Source: Desulfocurvus sp. (GTDB lineage: Bacteria > Desulfobacterota > Desulfovibrionia > Desulfovibrionales > Desulfovibrionaceae). Taken from it: a DNA stretch of 64,000 nt. The notes beneath the pieces were generated by a model that had not been told where the DNA came from, made no database searches, and was given only the letters and a program-made list of their open reading frames with translations. A program made the position numbers and the translations under genes. How positions within the stretch are numbered: position 1 is the stretch's first letter; each line of letters begins with the position of its first letter. The stretch is from contig JAIMKR010000007.1 of the NCBI GenBank assembly GCA_020692325.1, positions 62,001-126,000 on the forward strand. The letters run 5' to 3'. Below, one piece after another: positions 24,928-35,458 of this stretch.

Positions 24928-26321
24928 CGCGCAGCCCGGCAGGAGGCGACGAGAGCCGCCGCCACATCCGGGTTCGACGACAGGTGCGCGTGGAAGTAGC
25001 CGGCCACAATGTTGCCTCGCGCCTGCCCGTCGCGCTCCACGCGTCCATCCGACGCCGTGAGCGCGAACGCGGGGAAGTCCGGCGCGGCTCCGTCATACGC
25101 CGAATAATGAAATTCATGCCCGCGCAGCGGCGTTCCCGCCGGCCCCAGCGGTCCCGGCGCGAGAGTGCGCGCCTCGCGGTAGCCCAGCCGGCCGATGCGC
25201 CCGCCCATGGCCGCCCGTCCAGGCAGCGCGCCGCACATGGGCCACACGCGCCCCTCCGCGTCCGTCAGCTCCTCCAGCAGATACATGTACCCGCCGCATT
25301 CGGCCCACACGGGCCGGCCCGAGGCGCAGAACGCCCGCACAGACGCGCGCATGGCCGCGTTGGCCGCCAGCTCCGCCGCCGTCAGCTCGGGGTAGCCGCC
25401 GGGCAGGTACAGGCCGTCGAGTTCCGGCGGAAGACCGGCGTCGGCCAAGGGCGAAAAGGGAACGATGTCCGCGCCGGCCAACGTCAACAGACGCAGATTC
25501 TCGGCGTAGCGAAAGCAGAAGGCCCGGTCCTCGGCCACGCCGAGGCGCACGCGCGGGGCGTCAATGGGCGTGGACGGTCCCCCGTCCGCCAACTCCGGCG
25601 AATCGATGCGCGGCAGCGCGTCGAGCAAGGCGTCCAGATCCACGCCCTGCTCCACCCAGTCGGCCAGGGCGGTGAGCCGCGCGTCCCAATCGCCCGCCCC
25701 GGCGGCGTCGGCGGCGGTGACGAGCCCCAGATGGCGCGACGCCAGCCCGAGGTTCTCGCGGCGCGGCAGACAGCCGAGCAGCGGCGGAATCATCTGACGG
25801 GAGGATGAGGCGGCGAAGGCCTCGCGCAGAATGGCCGCATGACGCGGGCTGCCCACGCGATTGGCCACAAAGCCGAGGAGGCGCAGATCGGGATCGAAAT
25901 GATGAAAGCCCAGGGCCAGGGCCGCTGCGCTGCGCGCCTGCGCGGCGGCGTTGAACACGAGCAGCGCCGGCAGGCCGAGCAGCTTGGCCAACTGCGCGGT
26001 GGAGCCGGTCTCGTCCGCGCCGCCCCGTCCGTCGAAAATTCCCATGGCCCCCTCGACGACGGCGATGTCGGCGTCGAGGCAGGCGCGGGCGAAGATGCCC
26101 CGCAAAGCCGGCCAGGGCTGCATCCAGGTGTCCAGATTGTGGCTGACGCGGCCGGCGGCGCATTCGTGCAGACCGGGATCGATGAAATCCGGCCCGGCCT
26201 TGAACGGCTGCACGACGAACCCGCGCCGACGAAGAGCGCGCAACAGTCCAAGGGTCAGCGAGGTCTTGCCGCAGCCACTGCCCGCCCCGCCGATGACGAC
26301 CGCGCACGGCCCCGGACTCAC
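24924..26321 (-). CDS. cbiA: cobyrinate a,c-diamide synthase
   Basis: This 465-aa protein has an N-terminal P-loop (GAGSGCGKTS, about residues 10-19), the DFIDPG and VEGAMGIFDG (about 90-99) blocks, and a C-terminal class I glutamine amidotransferase-like domain with YLPGGYPEL and catalytic Cys in AECGGYMY near 340. It amidates the a and c side chains of cobyrinate, or hydrogenobyrinate, with glutamine and ATP. GTG start overlaps the TPR gene stop (GTGA). The window also encodes a B12-dependent MetH, a user of the product. Confidence 0.9.
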   Translation of the reverse strand: MSPGPCAVVIGGAGSGCGKTSLTLGLLRALRRRGFVVQPFKAGPDFIDPGLHECAAGRVSHNLDTWMQPWPALRGIFARACLDADIAVVEGAMGIFDGRGGADETGSTAQLAKLLGLPALLVFNAAAQARSAAALALGFHHFDPDLRLLGFVANRVGSPRHAAILREAFAASSSRQMIPPLLGCLPRRENLGLASRHLGLVTAADAAGAGDWDARLTALADWVEQGVDLDALLDALPRIDSPELADGGPSTPIDAPRVRLGVAEDRAFCFRYAENLRLLTLAGADIVPFSPLADAGLPPELDGLYLPGGYPELTAAELAANAAMRASVRAFCASGRPVWAECGGYMYLLEELTDAEGRVWPMCGALPGRAAMGGRIGRLGYREARTLAPGPLGPAGTPLRGHEFHYSAYDGAAPDFPAFALTASDGRVERDGQARGNIVAGYFHAHLSSNPDVAAALVASCRAAR

Positions 26322-27073
26322 TCCGGCGGCTCCACGGCGATCCGACGTTCGAGGAAGGCCTTGAACTGCAAGGCCTCGGGATGACGGGGATTGAGGCGCA
26401 GGCACTCGGCCAAGTACCTGACGGCGTCTTCCCCCTCGCCCTTGCCATAGGCGGCGCGAGCCATGTTGTAGTGCAGGTTCTCGTCGTCCGGGGCCAGCTC
26501 CAACGCGCGGGAGTAATAGGCCAGCGCCTCGTCGTACATGCCGGCCATGCGCAGACAGATGCCGAACTCGTTGAAAAGGTGCTTGTGCTGTGGGCTGAAG
26601 GCCGCCTCCAGCTTGACGAGACGGTCGAACACGGCGCGCGCCTTATCGTTCTCCTCGCGGGCGATGTAGCACAGGCCGATGCCGAAATTGGCGCGGACGT
26701 TCTCCTCCTCCAGCGCGAGGGCCTTGTTGTATTCGAACTCGGCGGAGTAGTGCGCGCCCTGCTTGAGGAACTTGTCGCCGCGCGCCACGGCCACGCGCAC
26801 GGTGTCGGCGCTGCTTTTGGCGAAATCCAGCGAGCGCTGCGGGTCGGGCAGGAAGTTCTCCAGCAGCTCCTCACGGGTGATGGTCTTCTTCTCGCCGAAG
26901 AGCTCGTTGGCCGGGCTGAGGCACTGGGTCTCGATCTCCCCGCCGTCGCGCTCGCGAACGAAGAAATACGCCAGGGACTCGGTTTTGCGCGCGGTGGTTC
27001 CCGTGCCGATACTCGACACTATCTTCTGGGAAAACACACCAGTTATGGGCGGGGCTGGGTATTCCGTTTCCAT
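26318..27073 (-). CDS. TPR protein with conserved GVFSxK N-terminal domain (copy 2)
   Basis: This 251-aa protein has an N-terminal ~85-residue domain that opens with ITGVFSQK, then IGTGTTARKTE, and three to four TPR units from about residue 90 to 240. It is paralogous to the gene 120 bp upstream, with the same order of segments throughout. TPR units mediate protein contacts; the N-terminal domain is not one I can name. Its stop overlaps the cobyrinate synthase start. Confidence 0.75.
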   Translation of the reverse strand: METEYPAPPITGVFSQKIVSSIGTGTTARKTESLAYFFVRERDGGEIETQCLSPANELFGEKKTITREELLENFLPDPQRSLDFAKSSADTVRVAVARGDKFLKQGAHYSAEFEYNKALALEEENVRANFGIGLCYIAREENDKARAVFDRLVKLEAAFSPQHKHLFNEFGICLRMAGMYDEALAYYSRALELAPDDENLHYNMARAAYGKGEGEDAVRYLAECLRLNPRHPEALQFKAFLERRIAVEPPE

Positions 27074-27156
27074 AGTCCAAACCGACTCCGAGACGGATTA
27101 ACTTCAATTAATTTGATGGTAACAAAAGAAATCACGGTAGGAAAGAAGCAGGAGCA

Positions 27157-27168
27157 GATTACGTAATC
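27157..27168. repeat. 12-bp palindrome between the TPR paralogues
   Basis: GATTACGTAATC is a perfect palindrome within an AT-rich 120-bp gap (27074-27193), which stands out from the GC-rich surroundings. It may be an operator for the downstream (minus-strand) TPR gene or chance. No other support. Confidence 0.3.
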
Positions 27169-27193
27169 AGCACACAGCATATAGCTTACGGGA

Positions 27194-27970
27194 TCACGCC
27201 CCGGCAAGGTTCTTGTGCCGTAGATACTCAACGAAGCGGCGCGCCTCCTCGTGGTCGGGGTTGAGCTTGAGGCAGGCGGCGAGTTCCCGGGCGGCGAGCT
27301 TGGGATCGCCCTTGTCCAGGGCGGCGCGGGCTATGTTGTAGTGCAGGTTCTCGTCGTTCGGCGAAAGCTCAAGAGCGCGGTGATAGTAGTCCATGGCCTC
27401 GTCGTTCATGCCCGCCTTGCGCAGGCTGATGCCGAACTCGTTGAACAGGTGCTTGTGCTCGTCCTCGAAGGCGGCGTCGAGCTTGACCAGCCGCTCGAAG
27501 ACCTCGGTGGCCTTCTCGCGCTCGCCACGATCGATGTAGCACAGGCCGATGCCGAAGTTGGCCCGCACGTTGCCCATGTCCATATCCAGGGCCTTCGTGT
27601 ACTCGAATTCGGCGGTGAAGCTCTCGCCGCACTTGCGGAACTTGTCTCCGCGGGCCACGGCCTTCTGAATCTCGCGCTCCTGGGGCGTCAACGCCGCCAC
27701 GGCGCGCTCCAGGGTCTTCTGCGGCTCCGGCAGGTATTCCTCCAGCAACTGCTCGCGGGAGACCTCCGTCTTGGGGCCGAAGGGAACGTCGTTGGCGGCC
27801 AGGGCCTGCACGATGATGACGCCATCCTCGCGCTCCGTGACCTGGAAATAGGTGGTGATCTCGGTTCTACGGGCGGTGGTGCCCGCGCCGATTTTGGAAA
27901 TTTTCTTCTTGGAGAACACGCCCGTGATGCGGTCGCTCCCCTGGTTCTGCTGCGATGCGGCGCTGGTCAT
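27194..27970 (-). CDS. TPR protein with conserved GVFSxK N-terminal domain (copy 1)
   Basis: This 258-aa protein has the same layout as the gene downstream: RITGVFSKK and IGAGTTARRTE near residues 14-37, then TPR units with NVRANFGIGLCYIDRG, HLFNEFGISLRKAG and NDENLHYNIARAALDKG. The shared blocks NVRANFGIGLCYI and NDENLHYN-like (D/N) show a tandem duplication. Upstream, 44 bp away, is the GGDEF-EAL gene on the same strand. Function unknown. Confidence 0.75.
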   Translation of the reverse strand: MTSAASQQNQGSDRITGVFSKKKISKIGAGTTARRTEITTYFQVTEREDGVIIVQALAANDVPFGPKTEVSREQLLEEYLPEPQKTLERAVAALTPQEREIQKAVARGDKFRKCGESFTAEFEYTKALDMDMGNVRANFGIGLCYIDRGEREKATEVFERLVKLDAAFEDEHKHLFNEFGISLRKAGMNDEAMDYYHRALELSPNDENLHYNIARAALDKGDPKLAARELAACLKLNPDHEEARRFVEYLRHKNLAGA

Positions 27971-28014
27971 GCGTCATGGCCTCCCTTTTCGGAGCTCGTG
28001 GCGGAAGAGATAAT

Positions 28015-31000
28015 CTATCGCATTCCGTCCCGGGAGGAAAGAGGCGACCCGGCGGGCGTCTCCGTCGCCCCGGCATGTAATGGGCCCGCGCCTGGAAAAT
28101 CCGGCCAGGCGCGCTGCGCGCCGGCGGCAACGAGGTCCAGGGCGGCGTCCTCGGTGAGTGGCCGGGCGAAGAGGAATCCCTGGGCGTAGCGGCAGCCCAG
28201 CTGGGTGAGGAAGTCGAGCTGCTCGCGGGTCTCCACGCCCTCGGCCACCACCTTGAGCCCCAGACCGGCGGCCAGGGTGACGATGGTGCGCACGATGGCC
28301 TCGCTGCCGGGATCGCCGCCCCGCTCCGTCAAACCGGCCACGAAGCCCTTGTCGATTTTGATGGCGTCGACGCTGAAGCGCTGGATGTAGGACAACGAGG
28401 AGTAGCCGGTGCCGAAGTCGTCGATGCACAACCCCAGGCCAAGTTCGCGCAGCTTGGCGGCGATCTCACGGGCGCTCTGCACGTTGTCGAAAAGCACGCT
28501 CTCGGTGATTTCCAGCGCCAGGGACGAGGGGGGCACGCCGCACTCGCGCATGATCTGGTCCAGCTGGGACACGAGCAACGGCGTGCGGAAGTGCTTGGCC
28601 GACATGTTGATGTTGACCACCAGCTCCTGCCCCGGCGCGGACGCGATCTCGGCGAAGCGCCCGGCGGCGGAACAGGCCCGGGCGAAGACCCACTGGTCCA
28701 GCGGGTAGATGAGCCCGGTCTCCTCGGCCAACGGGATGAACTCCACGGGCGCCATGTCGCGGCCGTTGTCGCGCCGCCAGCGCACCAGCGCCTCGAAGCC
28801 GGTCAGACGCCGCTCGGCCAGGTCCACGATGGGCTGATAGGCCAGGGTGAGGCCGCCGCGGCTCACTGCCCCGCGCAGCTCCATCTCCAACTCCATGAGC
28901 TCCTGGGCCTGGTGGTGCATGCGCTTGTTGAAAACCTTGAAGCGCCCCTTGCCCAGCTCCTTGGCGTGGTACATGGCGGTATCGGCGTCGCGCAGCAGCG
29001 CCTCGGGCCGGTCGTAGGCGGAGGTGTGCAGCACAATGCCCACGCTGCCCGAGGTGGCGACCTCGCGCCCGGCCAGCGCCATGGGCTTGCCGATCTCGTC
29101 GAGCACGCGCCGGGAGAAACGGATGGCGTCGCGCGGGGCGGTGAGGTCCTCCAGCAGGATGGCGAACTCGTCGCCGCCGAAACGGGCCACGGTGTCCGTG
29201 CTGCGCGCGCAGGCCACGAGCGCGTCGCTCACGTGGCGCAGCAGCCTGTCGCCCACGTCGTGCCCCAGGCTGTCGTTGATGATCTTGAAGCGGTCCAGGT
29301 CGAGGTAGAGCACGGCGAAGCGGAAGTCCGCCTGACGGCGCGAACGCTCCATGGCCATGCGCAGGTGGTCGAGAAAGAGCAGCCTGTTGGGCAGGCCGGT
29401 CAGGGGATCGTGGAAGGCCTGATGCACCAGTCGGCTCTCCGCCTCCTTGCGCAGGGTGATGTCCTCCACGAAGCCCTCGAAGTGCAGGGTCTTGCCGGAG
29501 GAGTCCACGACCTTGCGGGCGTTCTCGCAAATCCAGATGACCCGGCCGCTCTTGCGTTTGGCCTGCGACTCGAAACCACGCACCTGCCCCTGGGTCTCCA
29601 TGAGTTCCAGGAAGGCGGCGCGCCTCTCGGGGTCCAGGTACGGGAGCTGTTCGGAAAAAGCCTGCACCAGATCGTCGGGCGAGTCGTAGCCGAAAATGGC
29701 CGCCATGGCCGGGTTGGCCGAGAGGTAGCGGCCATCGGGCGAGAACTGGAAAATGCCCTCCACCGCGTTCTCGAAGATGCCCCGGAACTTGGCCTCGGCG
29801 CGGCGCAGGGCGTCGCCCACCACCTTGCGCTCGGCGACCTCGATCTTGAGCTGCGTGTTCGCGCGCGAGAGTTCGCGGGTGCGCTCGGCCACCATGTGCT
29901 CCAGCAACGCGCGCGACTGCTCGCGCTCCTGCTCCAGCTGCTTGGCCACGGTGATGTCGCGCAGAATGCACACGCTGGCCTCACCGCCGGTGAGCGGCAC
30001 CGAGGCCACGGTGATCTCCACGGGGAAGCCCTGCCCATCGGCCCTTTGGGCCTGCGCCTCGACCAGCCTCGGCCGGCCGCCCCCGGCGGGCGAGGACGTG
30101 GCCCCGCACACGGCGTCGCCCAGGAGCGCCGCGCAAGAGTCACCGGTGTGGTCGGCGTCCGGCAGGCCGAACATGCGCAGCAAGGCCGGGTTGTGCTGGA
30201 GGATGACGCCCCCGCGCACCACGAGCAGTCCATCGGCGATGTTGCCGATGATGGCCGAGAGCGACCCCAGGGCGTCCTTGAGTTCCCCCGTGGCCTCGGC
30301 CACGGAGCGCTCCAGGTGCCCCACGTGGCCGGCGATGTCGCCCGCCATGCTGCGCATGGAGCCCGCGAGCACGCCGATCTCGTCCTCCCCGCCCACCTCA
30401 CAGGTGGCGGAAAAGTCGTGGGCGGCCACGCGCCGGGCGTACAGGGCCAGCGCGTCCAGCCGGCCGGTGACGCCGCGAATGAACCAAAACGCCAATCCCA
30501 CGCACAGGACGAACACGCCCATGGTGAGGCCGACCTGCCGCCATATGGCCATGGTCATGGCCCGATGGATGGGCGCGGTGTCCATGCCGATGTGCACGTA
30601 GCCGCCACGCCCGTTGAGCACCGGCTGCACCACGTGGATGACCTCGCGTCCCTCCCCCAGGCTCAGCGTGCGGATGTCCGCCCGGTTGGACGGCCGTTTG
30701 TCCGCGAGCAGCTCGCGCACGGGCTCCGGGACCTGGGGCACGAAGGTGTGCGCCACGATGCTTCCGCCGGAATCCACCACGAGGATGTAGGAAATGTCGC
30801 CCATCTCCTGGTGCTGGTCGATAGCGGCCTGAATGCTCGCGGCGTCGCGTTCGAGCAGGAGTTCGGAGTTGCCGTCGGCGATGCTGCGGGCGATGGCCAG
30901 CGCCCGGGCCTTGTATTCCTCGCCGAGCATGCCCTTGAGTTCGCGCGCGGCCATGTACCCCGTGGCCGCGGCCATGACGCCGAAGGCCCCCACCAGGAAC

Positions 31001-31032
31001 AGCAGCAGCCGGACCCACAGACGCGACTTCAC
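28015..31032 (-). CDS. PAS-GGDEF-EAL cyclic di-GMP protein with periplasmic sensor
   Basis: This 1005-aa membrane protein runs in order: helix 1 (about 8-27), a periplasmic domain (about 28-165), helix 2 (167-187), HAMP (187-240), PAS (about 265-370), a second PAS (about 415-530), GGDEF (about 545-705) and EAL (about 725-970). The GGDEF motif RFGGDEF (near 617) and the EAL motif FEALVRW (near 746), with EITES and DDFGTGYSSL, are intact, so both cyclase and phosphodiesterase could work. Its ATG overlaps the solute-binding protein stop by 4 bp. Confidence 0.92.
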   Translation of the reverse strand: MKSRLWVRLLLFLVGAFGVMAAATGYMAARELKGMLGEEYKARALAIARSIADGNSELLLERDAASIQAAIDQHQEMGDISYILVVDSGGSIVAHTFVPQVPEPVRELLADKRPSNRADIRTLSLGEGREVIHVVQPVLNGRGGYVHIGMDTAPIHRAMTMAIWRQVGLTMGVFVLCVGLAFWFIRGVTGRLDALALYARRVAAHDFSATCEVGGEDEIGVLAGSMRSMAGDIAGHVGHLERSVAEATGELKDALGSLSAIIGNIADGLLVVRGGVILQHNPALLRMFGLPDADHTGDSCAALLGDAVCGATSSPAGGGRPRLVEAQAQRADGQGFPVEITVASVPLTGGEASVCILRDITVAKQLEQEREQSRALLEHMVAERTRELSRANTQLKIEVAERKVVGDALRRAEAKFRGIFENAVEGIFQFSPDGRYLSANPAMAAIFGYDSPDDLVQAFSEQLPYLDPERRAAFLELMETQGQVRGFESQAKRKSGRVIWICENARKVVDSSGKTLHFEGFVEDITLRKEAESRLVHQAFHDPLTGLPNRLLFLDHLRMAMERSRRQADFRFAVLYLDLDRFKIINDSLGHDVGDRLLRHVSDALVACARSTDTVARFGGDEFAILLEDLTAPRDAIRFSRRVLDEIGKPMALAGREVATSGSVGIVLHTSAYDRPEALLRDADTAMYHAKELGKGRFKVFNKRMHHQAQELMELEMELRGAVSRGGLTLAYQPIVDLAERRLTGFEALVRWRRDNGRDMAPVEFIPLAEETGLIYPLDQWVFARACSAAGRFAEIASAPGQELVVNINMSAKHFRTPLLVSQLDQIMRECGVPPSSLALEITESVLFDNVQSAREIAAKLRELGLGLCIDDFGTGYSSLSYIQRFSVDAIKIDKGFVAGLTERGGDPGSEAIVRTIVTLAAGLGLKVVAEGVETREQLDFLTQLGCRYAQGFLFARPLTEDAALDLVAAGAQRAWPDFPGAGPLHAGATETPAGSPLSSRDGMR

Positions 31033-32333
31033 CGGTGCACCGCCTTCAGACCGTCCACGCCGATGAAGCGCCCGCCGCGATAGATGGCGAGATACGTGCG
31101 CGCGTGGCCCAGCCGCCCGTCGGGGTGCAGGTTCACCGGACGCCCCAGGCCGAGGTTCACGCTGGTCATGGAGGAGAGGACCCGGCGCAACAGGGCGCGG
31201 TCCGCGTCGCCGTGCAGGCGTTTGACCGCCTCGCCGAGCGCCATGCCGGCCAGAAAACCCTCGAAGCCCACGAAGCTCAGGTGATGCGGCTCGTAAGCGT
31301 CCGGGGAGAGCTGCGGCGGCGGCGGGGGCGAGAAATGCGCCATGGCCCGGCGGTACAGCCGCGCGGCGGGCAGCCGCTCGTCATCGTAGCTGGGTACCAC
31401 TTGCGAGAACACCAGCCGCGAGGTGTAGTCGTGGCCGTTCACGCGCGTCTGCGCGCACAGATAGCGCACCAGATTGTCGGCGTCGGCGAAGGAGAGCGCG
31501 GCCGCCTCACCCCGGAATCCAAGATCCGTGAGGTCGCGCACGAAGGCGGCGCTGGCGGGGGCCGTGCCCACCATCACCACGGCGTCGGGCTTGCCGGCCA
31601 GGATGATGCCGGCCTCCCGAAGAAAACTCTGCGCGAAGCGCGCCCCGCGGCGGTAGGTGGCCTCGGACACGATGGGCAATCCGTGATCGGCCAGGGTGTG
31701 GCGCACGCCGTCCCAGCCATCGCGGCCATACACGTCGGCCTGGTAGAACACGGCCACGCGCCTCCGACCGCTGTCCAGCAAGGCCCGCACCAGGGTGGAG
31801 GCCTCGTCCTGGTAGGACCCGCGCAGGGTGAACACGCGGTCGTCGTAGGCGCGGTCGCGCAGCAGGCCGGACCCCGTGAGCGGGAACAGCAGCGTCACGT
31901 CCTGGTCGTCGTAATGTTTGAGCAGGGGCAGCATGCGCGCCGTGGTGGGCGTGCCCACGTAGCCGAGCAGTGCGAACACGTGGTCGCGCTCCACGAACTC
32001 GATGGTGTTGCCGAGGGTGGCGGCCGGCCCATAGCCGTCGTCGCGCGGGACGAGGGCCAGCCGGAGCCCGCCCGCCCCGCCCTGGGCGTTGATGTGCGAA
32101 AACGCGGCCAGGATGCCGCGCTCGTACTCCACGCCCAGCCCGCGCGCCGGGCCGCTGAAGGCGGCGGACATTCCGAAGACGAGGGTGCGGCCGGCACGGC
32201 TTTTGGCCGCGGAAGCGGACGAAACGGACAGGGCCAGCAGCGTGAGGAGCGCCGTCAGCAGCAGGCGGACGAACCCGACCGCCGGGCGAGAGGGCTCCGG
32301 ACGGCGAAAATTCCGCTGGCGTGCTTCAGGCAT
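31029..32333 (-). CDS. periplasmic solute-binding protein (Leu/Ile/Val-type, Peripla_BP_6)
   Basis: This 434-aa type I periplasmic-binding protein has a signal peptide ending ASA-AKS (about residues 27-42). Fold blocks include LVFGMSAAFSGPA, GLRLALVPRDDGYGP, the hinge strand FALLGYVGTPT and VAVFYQADVYGRDG. ATG 32333 is preferred because GGGGGAG is correctly spaced; an ATG 18 bp upstream is possible. No ABC permease or ATPase accompanies it. Instead it is translationally coupled to the GGDEF-EAL gene, so it probably presents a ligand to that sensor rather than to a transporter. Confidence 0.85.
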   Translation of the reverse strand: MPEARQRNFRRPEPSRPAVGFVRLLLTALLTLLALSVSSASAAKSRAGRTLVFGMSAAFSGPARGLGVEYERGILAAFSHINAQGGAGGLRLALVPRDDGYGPAATLGNTIEFVERDHVFALLGYVGTPTTARMLPLLKHYDDQDVTLLFPLTGSGLLRDRAYDDRVFTLRGSYQDEASTLVRALLDSGRRRVAVFYQADVYGRDGWDGVRHTLADHGLPIVSEATYRRGARFAQSFLREAGIILAGKPDAVVMVGTAPASAAFVRDLTDLGFRGEAAALSFADADNLVRYLCAQTRVNGHDYTSRLVFSQVVPSYDDERLPAARLYRRAMAHFSPPPPPQLSPDAYEPHHLSFVGFEGFLAGMALGEAVKRLHGDADRALLRRVLSSMTSVNLGLGRPVNLHPDGRLGHARTYLAIYRGGRFIGVDGLKAVHR

Positions 32334-32416
32334 GTCGCTCCCCCTGACCACACACGGGCGGGAAATCCGCCCTTTGGTCAGGCATTGCCTCCACCATGCC
32401 CGCTTTCAGGGAAAAA

Positions 32417-33172
32417 TCAACGGTCTTTCGAAGCCTTCGCCGCGCGCGCGGCCACGCCGCGCACCTGTCGGCAGATCCCCATGAGCAGGTTGTACTCATT
32501 CTTACGTAGGCGGAATCGCGAGAAAAATCTTCGTACCGGCATCATCCAGTACTCCACGTTCTGATCCTTCAGAAAATCTATGTCGGAAAGAGCTTTCTCC
32601 ATGTTCGAGAAAAGCGCCTGCCGCTCCTCAAAGGACACGTCACGCTCCGTGGGCGGGCCTTTGGGCTCGAAGGGCTTGGTCAGCGAGTGCTGGTAGCATT
32701 CGTAAAGCAGAATGAGCACCGCCTGCGAAAGGTTCAGGCTGGTGCAGGCCGGATGGGCGGGGATGGTGACCAGCTGATCGCACAGGCTGGTCTCCGCGTT
32801 GGTCAGGCCCCGGTCCTCGGGACCGAAGACGAGGGCCACCTCGCCGCCGTCGTGGATGCGCTCAAGGATCTCCGGCGCGGCCTTGGCCGGGGTGGAGAGT
32901 CCCTTGCGCCAGCCGCCCGTGCGCGCCGTGGTGCCGATGGCCAGCGAGACGCCGGACAACGCCTCGGCCAGGGTGCCTACGATCCGCGCGGACTCAAGCA
33001 GGTGCCGGGCGTGGCTGGTGGCCAGCGGGGCCGCGCGCTCGATATCGTAATCACGCGGATCGACGAGGATGAGGGTGCTGGCCCCCATGTTCAACATGGC
33101 CCGCGCCACCGAGCCGACGTTCTCCGCATACTTGGGCCGAAACAAAACGACCCGCAAACTCGAACTGGGCAC
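32417..33172 (-). CDS. trmJ: TrmJ-family tRNA/rRNA 2'-O-methyltransferase (SpoU)
   Basis: This 251-aa SPOUT protein has motif 1 PKYAENVGSVARAMLNMG (about residues 13-30), motif 2 VALVFGPEDRGLTN (about 112-125) and motif 3 CTSLNLSQAVLILLYE (about 143-158). TrmJ methylates the 2'-O of tRNA position 32. The C-terminal ~80 residues are the helical extension seen in TrmJ. Standalone gene. Confidence 0.85.
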   Translation of the reverse strand: MPSSSLRVVLFRPKYAENVGSVARAMLNMGASTLILVDPRDYDIERAAPLATSHARHLLESARIVGTLAEALSGVSLAIGTTARTGGWRKGLSTPAKAAPEILERIHDGGEVALVFGPEDRGLTNAETSLCDQLVTIPAHPACTSLNLSQAVLILLYECYQHSLTKPFEPKGPPTERDVSFEERQALFSNMEKALSDIDFLKDQNVEYWMMPVRRFFSRFRLRKNEYNLLMGICRQVRGVAARAAKASKDR

Positions 33173-33302
33173 TTCCGCCTCCGTAGCTCTTCCGCCGCGA
33201 ACGGCCGCGCCACTTGACGCGCCATGGGCGGCAATCTAGATTCGCTCTCCACGCCGACGTCGACGCAACCCCTGACAAACTTTCAACTTGGGAGATTCCG
33301 CC

Positions 33303-34619
<1,317 letters not shown>

Positions 34620-34643
34620 GAGGACGCGCCCCCGCGTTTCACG

Positions 34644-34669
34644 GGCCCGGAGGCGACTCCGGGCCTTTT
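34644..34669 (+). terminator. terminator after malic enzyme gene
   Basis: Perfect 9-bp stem GGCCCGGAG / CTCCGGGCC (34644-34652 and 34657-34665), loop GCGA, followed by TTTT. Confidence 0.85.
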
Positions 34670-34684
34670 CCATTACAGGCAGGT

Positions 34685-35185
34685 ATGCGGCACATGCCCT
34701 ATGACATTCTTCCGGCCGTTCCGGCCGACGCCCCGGCCATTCTGGCCCTGCAGCGGCTGGCCTACCAGGCCGAGGCCCTGCGCTACAACGACTGGAGCCT
34801 GCCCCCGCTGACCCAGCCGCTGGAGGCGCTGCTGGCCGAGTTCAAGCGTCTCGTCGTGCTCAAGGCCATTCCGGCGGACGAGGCCGGGCCGGGCGCGCCC
34901 ATCGTCGGCTCCGTGCGCGCGGGGGTGAGTCACGGCGTCTGCCAGATAGGCCGGCTCATCGTGCACCCGGAGCACCAGCGCCAGGGGCTGGGCACCGCGC
35001 TGCTCGCCGCCATCGAGGCGCGCTTTCCCAAGGCCGAGAAGTACGCGCTGTTCACCGGCGCGCGCAGCGAGGGCAACATCAAGCTGTACGAGCGCCACGG
35101 CTACCGCGTGGAACGCCGGCAGGAAATCTCGCCCGACCTTACCCTGGTGTTCCTGGACAAGCCCGGTCCCGGCGCGGCGGCATAG
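34685..35185 (+). CDS. GNAT-family N-acetyltransferase
   Basis: This 166-aa acetyltransferase has the GNAT core: strand then IGRLIVHPEHQRQGLGTALL (about residues 88-107, acetyl-CoA binding R/Q-x2-G-x-G/A) and a late NIKLYERHGYRV (about 131-142). The substrate is not predictable. Met4 is an alternative start. Confidence 0.85.
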   Translation: MRHMPYDILPAVPADAPAILALQRLAYQAEALRYNDWSLPPLTQPLEALLAEFKRLVVLKAIPADEAGPGAPIVGSVRAGVSHGVCQIGRLIVHPEHQRQGLGTALLAAIEARFPKAEKYALFTGARSEGNIKLYERHGYRVERRQEISPDLTLVFLDKPGPGAAA

Positions 35186-35347
35186 CGCAAGTTCCCGCAC
35201 AAAACGCCCGGCGCGCGCAGATTTTGCGCAAAAAACCGCACGTTTTCCCAACGGCCCCATCACGGCCGCGCCCGGCGGGCGGCGTCAATGCTCGCTCGTC
35301 ACATCTGGCTAGGATATTGCATATATTTTGATTCGGGGCGGAGCGGC

Positions 35348-35375
35348 TTGACGAGCGCGCTCGAAGGCGTATTTT
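35348..35375 (+). promoter_or_regulatory. possible sigma-70 type promoter for the glycine-zipper lipoprotein
   Basis: TTGACG (35348-35353) and TATTTT (35370-35375) are separated by 16 bp, about 85 bp before the lipoprotein start, in a 273-bp gap that holds no other gene I can support. Confidence 0.4.
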
Positions 35376-35458
35376 CCGATATGGATTTGGTCCGTCCCGA
35401 AATAGTGACGCATTTTCGTAAAACATATGCGGGCGCGCCCGCGCAAGGAGGAGTTTTC

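Noticed and set aside
28591-31083. 830-codon plus-strand open frame opposite the GGDEF-EAL gene
   Set aside because: Antisense to a gene with intact motifs; no domain, no start signal.
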